16,892 bases of DNA, taken from assembly GCA_030743445.1 (NCBI GenBank), contig JASLSL010000344.1, forward strand, positions 1 through 16,892, in the 5' to 3' direction. The notes under the pieces were generated by a model, which was not told the origin of the DNA, made no database searches, and worked only from the letters and a program-made list of their open reading frames with translations. Source of the stretch: Alphaproteobacteria bacterium (GTDB taxonomy: Bacteria > Pseudomonadota > Alphaproteobacteria > UBA8366). Both the position numbers and the translations under genes were made by a program. Of this stretch, positions 14,952 to 16,892 are shown one piece after another (the stretch's first letter is position 1; the number at the start of each line of letters is the position of its first letter).

Positions 14952-15182
14952 CCCATTCCCTACTCTTAAGCCATTGCACCCACGGGCACTTTAGCCCGCG
15001 ATCATGCGAGAGCGAAGTGTTTTCTCAAATGGATTATATATCAGTATTATTGACTTAAATTTCATGAAGTTGGTTTATTGAATTTCAGGACTGTAGAATT
15101 ATTACTTTTTATGTCAGTACATGATAACTATTGCCGTTTGCATCCCTGCGAATCACGGGTTAACCGCAAAGTGCGTCCGCCT
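14952..15182. other. AT-rich intergenic region upstream of receiver copy B
   Basis: This 231-base gap is the most AT-rich part of the window, especially 15020-15130. It should contain the end of the kinase/receiver transcript and the promoter of copy B, both on the minus strand. A small hairpin CGGGC...GCCCG (14983-14987 / 14994-14998, 6-base loop) lies in the leader of copy B, without a T-run. On the plus strand TTGACT (15050-15055) and TTTATT (15074-15079), 18 bases apart, look promoter-like but point into the antisense of the small receiver gene. I see no open reading frame worth calling. Confidence 0.5.
15033..15038 (-). promoter_or_regulatory. Candidate -10 box for receiver copy B
   Basis: The minus strand reads TATAAT, a perfect sigma70 -10 box, placing a start site about 75 bases before the ATG at 14951. 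The hexamer 17 bases upstream (ATTTAA) is a poor -35. The AT-rich context raises the chance of a random match. Confidence 0.35.
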
Positions 15183-15566
15183 TCACGAGGCTTCCGCTCC
15201 CTTGGACAACGCGTTGCGCAGGTCGGTCAACTGGAACGGTTTGCTGAGCGTCGTGACCGACTCCAAGCCGAATGCCTGGCCGAGCTTGTGGGCACTATCC
15301 AGGTACGCCTTGTTGAACCCGCTGATGACGATGATCCGCGCGGTACACTTCCGTTCGGAAAGAAATCGTAACAATTCGATCCCGTCGATATCGGGCATCA
15401 CGACGTCCAGACACACGACGGTCGGCTCGAATTCCGGGTAAAGGCGCTTGAAGTCCTGGGGCTTCGATGTCACCTCGACCTCGAACCCCAGTTCTTCTCC
15501 GACCGTACCGATGGCCTCGCCGATGGCGGGCTCGTCATCCACGACCAAGAGGCGCTTAACGCTCAT
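15183..15566 (-). CDS. Single-domain CheY-like response regulator
   Basis: A 127-residue receiver with all key residues: Asp10 and Asp11 (VVDDE), phospho-acceptor Asp54 (VCLDVVMPDIDG), Ser82 (VISG) and Lys109 (LSKPF). There is no output domain; the protein ends soon after the last receiver helix. The ATG at 15566 overlaps the TGA of the hybrid kinase by 4 bases (ATGA), so the two are translationally coupled and the kinase is its likely phosphodonor. Single-domain receivers of this kind act by binding a target protein or as a shuttle in a phosphorelay. The receiver-plus-helical-domain proteins downstream on the same strand are possible partners, by position only. Confidence 0.9.
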   Translation of the reverse strand: MSVKRLLVVDDEPAIGEAIGTVGEELGFEVEVTSKPQDFKRLYPEFEPTVVCLDVVMPDIDGIELLRFLSERKCTARIIVISGFNKAYLDSAHKLGQAFGLESVTTLSKPFQLTDLRNALSKGAEAS

Positions 15567-16892
15567 GTCTCATTTTCTCCGACCTCGAATATCGCATTCA
15601 GTTTATCCGCAAGCTCGCGCTTCTGGAACGGTTTGTGAAGTAGATCGCCGATCGCCACCTTATATCCACCGCGCGTCATCAACTCTTGTTCGGTATAGCC
15701 CGACGTGAACAGCAGCTTGATGCCGGGACGGCTTTTGCGCGCCAATTCCGCAAGTTCGACGCCCGTCATCCGGTCGCCCAGCATGACATCGACGAACAGC
15801 AGGTCAATCCGTTCGTCGTCCGCGAGCATCGCCAACGCCTCCGGACCGTCGGCGACGACCCTGACACGATAGCCCATGCTGTCGATCAGGTCCTTCATCG
15901 CGGCGCGGACGATCCGGTCATCCTCGACGACCAGGATCGATCCTTCCTTCGATGCCGTCTCATCGGGAAGCCTCGGCCCCCCCGTATGATGGACCAATGC
16001 ATCCGCCGGCGCCTTGGGCAGACAGATGCGGACCGTCGTGCCTCGGCCGACCTCGCTGTCGATCTCCATATGACCACCGGATTGCTGGACGAAGCCATAA
16101 ATCATGCTGAGCCCGAGCCCGCTGCCCTTGCCGGTTTTCTTGGTCGTGAAGAACGGCTCGAACACCCGCTCGACGACCTCGGGCGTCATGCCCGATCCAG
16201 TATCGGTGACGGAAAGCACCGCATAGTCGCCGGGTTCGACCTCCACGAGATGCGCGGTTTCCTTCTCGCTGAGCTGGAGATTGGAGGTTTCGATCGTCAT
16301 GGCGCCGCCATCGGCCATCGCGTCCCGGGCATTGATCGCCAGGTTCAGGAGCGCGTTCTCGATCTGCGCCGGATCGGCGAGACAGGGCCAGAGACCCTCG
16401 CTCCCGGCCACTTCGATGAAGTATTCAGGCCCCAGGGTACGCCGCAGCAGATCGATCATGCCGGTCGCCAGTTCGGTGAGGTCGACGGCCTGGGGCTGCA
16501 GCGGCTGCTGGCGCGAGAGGGCGAGCAGGCGTTGCGTCAGTTCGCCGCCGCGCCGCGCCGCGTGGATCGCGGTCGTCGCAAGCTTATTGAGCTGGTCGTC
16601 CTCGGCGATCCGCTCCGACAACAGCTCGAGATTGGCCAGCACGATGGTCAGCAGGTTATTGAAGTCGTGCGCCACGCCGCCGGTCAACTGGCCCACCGCC
16701 TCCATCTTCTGGGCCTGGACGAGTTGGTCCTCGAGGTTGCGCTGGTCGGTCACGTCGATAATCACGGTGCCGACGCCGGTGCACTCGCGCCCGGGCCCGT
16801 AAATCGGGAACTTGTGGGTCCAGGTTGTCCGCGCGATACCGTCCGGAAAGGTCGTCTGGCGCTCTTGAACCTCGGGAACGCCCTTTTCCATC
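15563..16892 (-). CDS. Hybrid sensor histidine kinase, C-terminal part (PAS end, HisKA, HATPase, receiver)
   Basis: Cut by the right window edge; 443 codons are present, and the methionine near 16891 is not necessarily the start. Residues (counted from that Met) 1-52 look like the end of a PAS domain (TGVGTVIIDVTDQRNLEDQL). The dimerisation/phospho-acceptor helix has His75 in GQLTGGVAHDFNNLL, the motif of the HisKA group common in alphaproteobacterial hybrid kinases. The ATP-binding domain has the N-box (NLAINARDAM, Asn187), DTGSGM (230-235), FEPFFTTKKTGKGSGLGLS. A C-terminal receiver (317-437) has Glu323/Asp324, Asp368 (LLFVDVML), Thr396 and Lys420 (LLHKPF). No membrane segment is seen in this part. 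It autophosphorylates His75 and can pass phosphate to its own receiver, and likely to the overlapping CheY-like protein. The sensed signal lies in the missing N-terminus. Confidence 0.92.
   Translation of the reverse strand, partial: MEKGVPEVQERQTTFPDGIARTTWTHKFPIYGPGRECTGVGTVIIDVTDQRNLEDQLVQAQKMEAVGQLTGGVAHDFNNLLTIVLANLELLSERIAEDDQLNKLATTAIHAARRGGELTQRLLALSRQQPLQPQAVDLTELATGMIDLLRRTLGPEYFIEVAGSEGLWPCLADPAQIENALLNLAINARDAMADGGAMTIETSNLQLSEKETAHLVEVEPGDYAVLSVTDTGSGMTPEVVERVFEPFFTTKKTGKGSGLGLSMIYGFVQQSGGHMEIDSEVGRGTTVRICLPKAPADALVHHTGGPRLPDETASKEGSILVVEDDRIVRAAMKDLIDSMGYRVRVVADGPEALAMLADDERIDLLFVDVMLGDRMTGVELAELARKSRPGIKLLFTSGYTEQELMTRGGYKVAIGDLLHKPFQKRELADKLNAIFEVGENET

Noticed and set aside
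15050..15079. Plus-strand promoter-like pair TTGACT / TTTATT, 18 bases apart
   Set aside because: It lies in the most AT-rich stretch of the window and would drive only antisense transcription of the small receiver and kinase genes; probably chance.

Overview
The window is about 16.9 kb of GC-rich DNA. Its gene families and gene style suggest an alphaproteobacterium, most likely of the Rhodospirillales: an SCP-x thiolase, a YgfZ folate-binding protein, a DTQVHFREPG-type dihydroorotase, membrane class III cyclases with Gln in the VQLAAR motif, and receiver proteins carrying a SDYIGPDRR motif. This placement is inferred from family resemblance, not from a search. I saw no tRNA, rRNA, IS element or CRISPR array.

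Layout. (1) Positions 1-1261, minus strand: the first 28 codons of a probable quinone-oxidoreductase/acrylyl-CoA-reductase-like gene, preceded by an SCP-x-type thiolase with a strong Shine-Dalgarno site. (2) Positions 1359-5705, minus strand: two paralogous membrane class III nucleotide cyclases in tandem. The copy at 1359-3449 is cut by an in-frame TAG at 2001-2003, at a codon where the intact copy (3801-5705) has CAG. The frame after the stop still encodes the rest of a well-preserved catalytic domain. (3) Positions 5906-6802, minus strand: ygfZ. (4) Positions 6950-12835, plus strand: a tightly packed envelope-glycan operon (GT9 heptosyltransferase-like, GT2, GT4, AsnB-type amidotransferase; each junction overlaps by 1-4 bases), followed 27 bases later by a dihydroorotase-family amidohydrolase. 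A good sigma70-like promoter (TTGGCA, 17 bases, TATAAC) precedes it. (5) Positions 12798-16892, minus strand: a two-component cluster with a hybrid histidine kinase (cut by the window edge), a single-domain receiver overlapping it by 4 bases, and two paralogous proteins of receiver plus uncharacterised alpha-helical C-terminal domain.

How the parts may work together. The glycosyltransferase/AsnB genes look like one transcription unit building or amidating a lipopolysaccharide core or other surface glycan. The flanking genes are signalling: cAMP synthesis on one side and a phosphorelay without a visible DNA-binding output on the other. The kinase and its overlapping receiver are almost certainly one unit, and the twin receiver proteins downstream are candidate further partners. 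A functional link between the two signalling blocks and the glycan operon is only positional inference.

The least-described elements are the conserved N-terminal and juxta-catalytic helical domains shared by the two cyclases, the shared C-terminal domain of the twin receiver proteins (one of which lacks the conserved receiver lysine), and the amber-interrupted cyclase.
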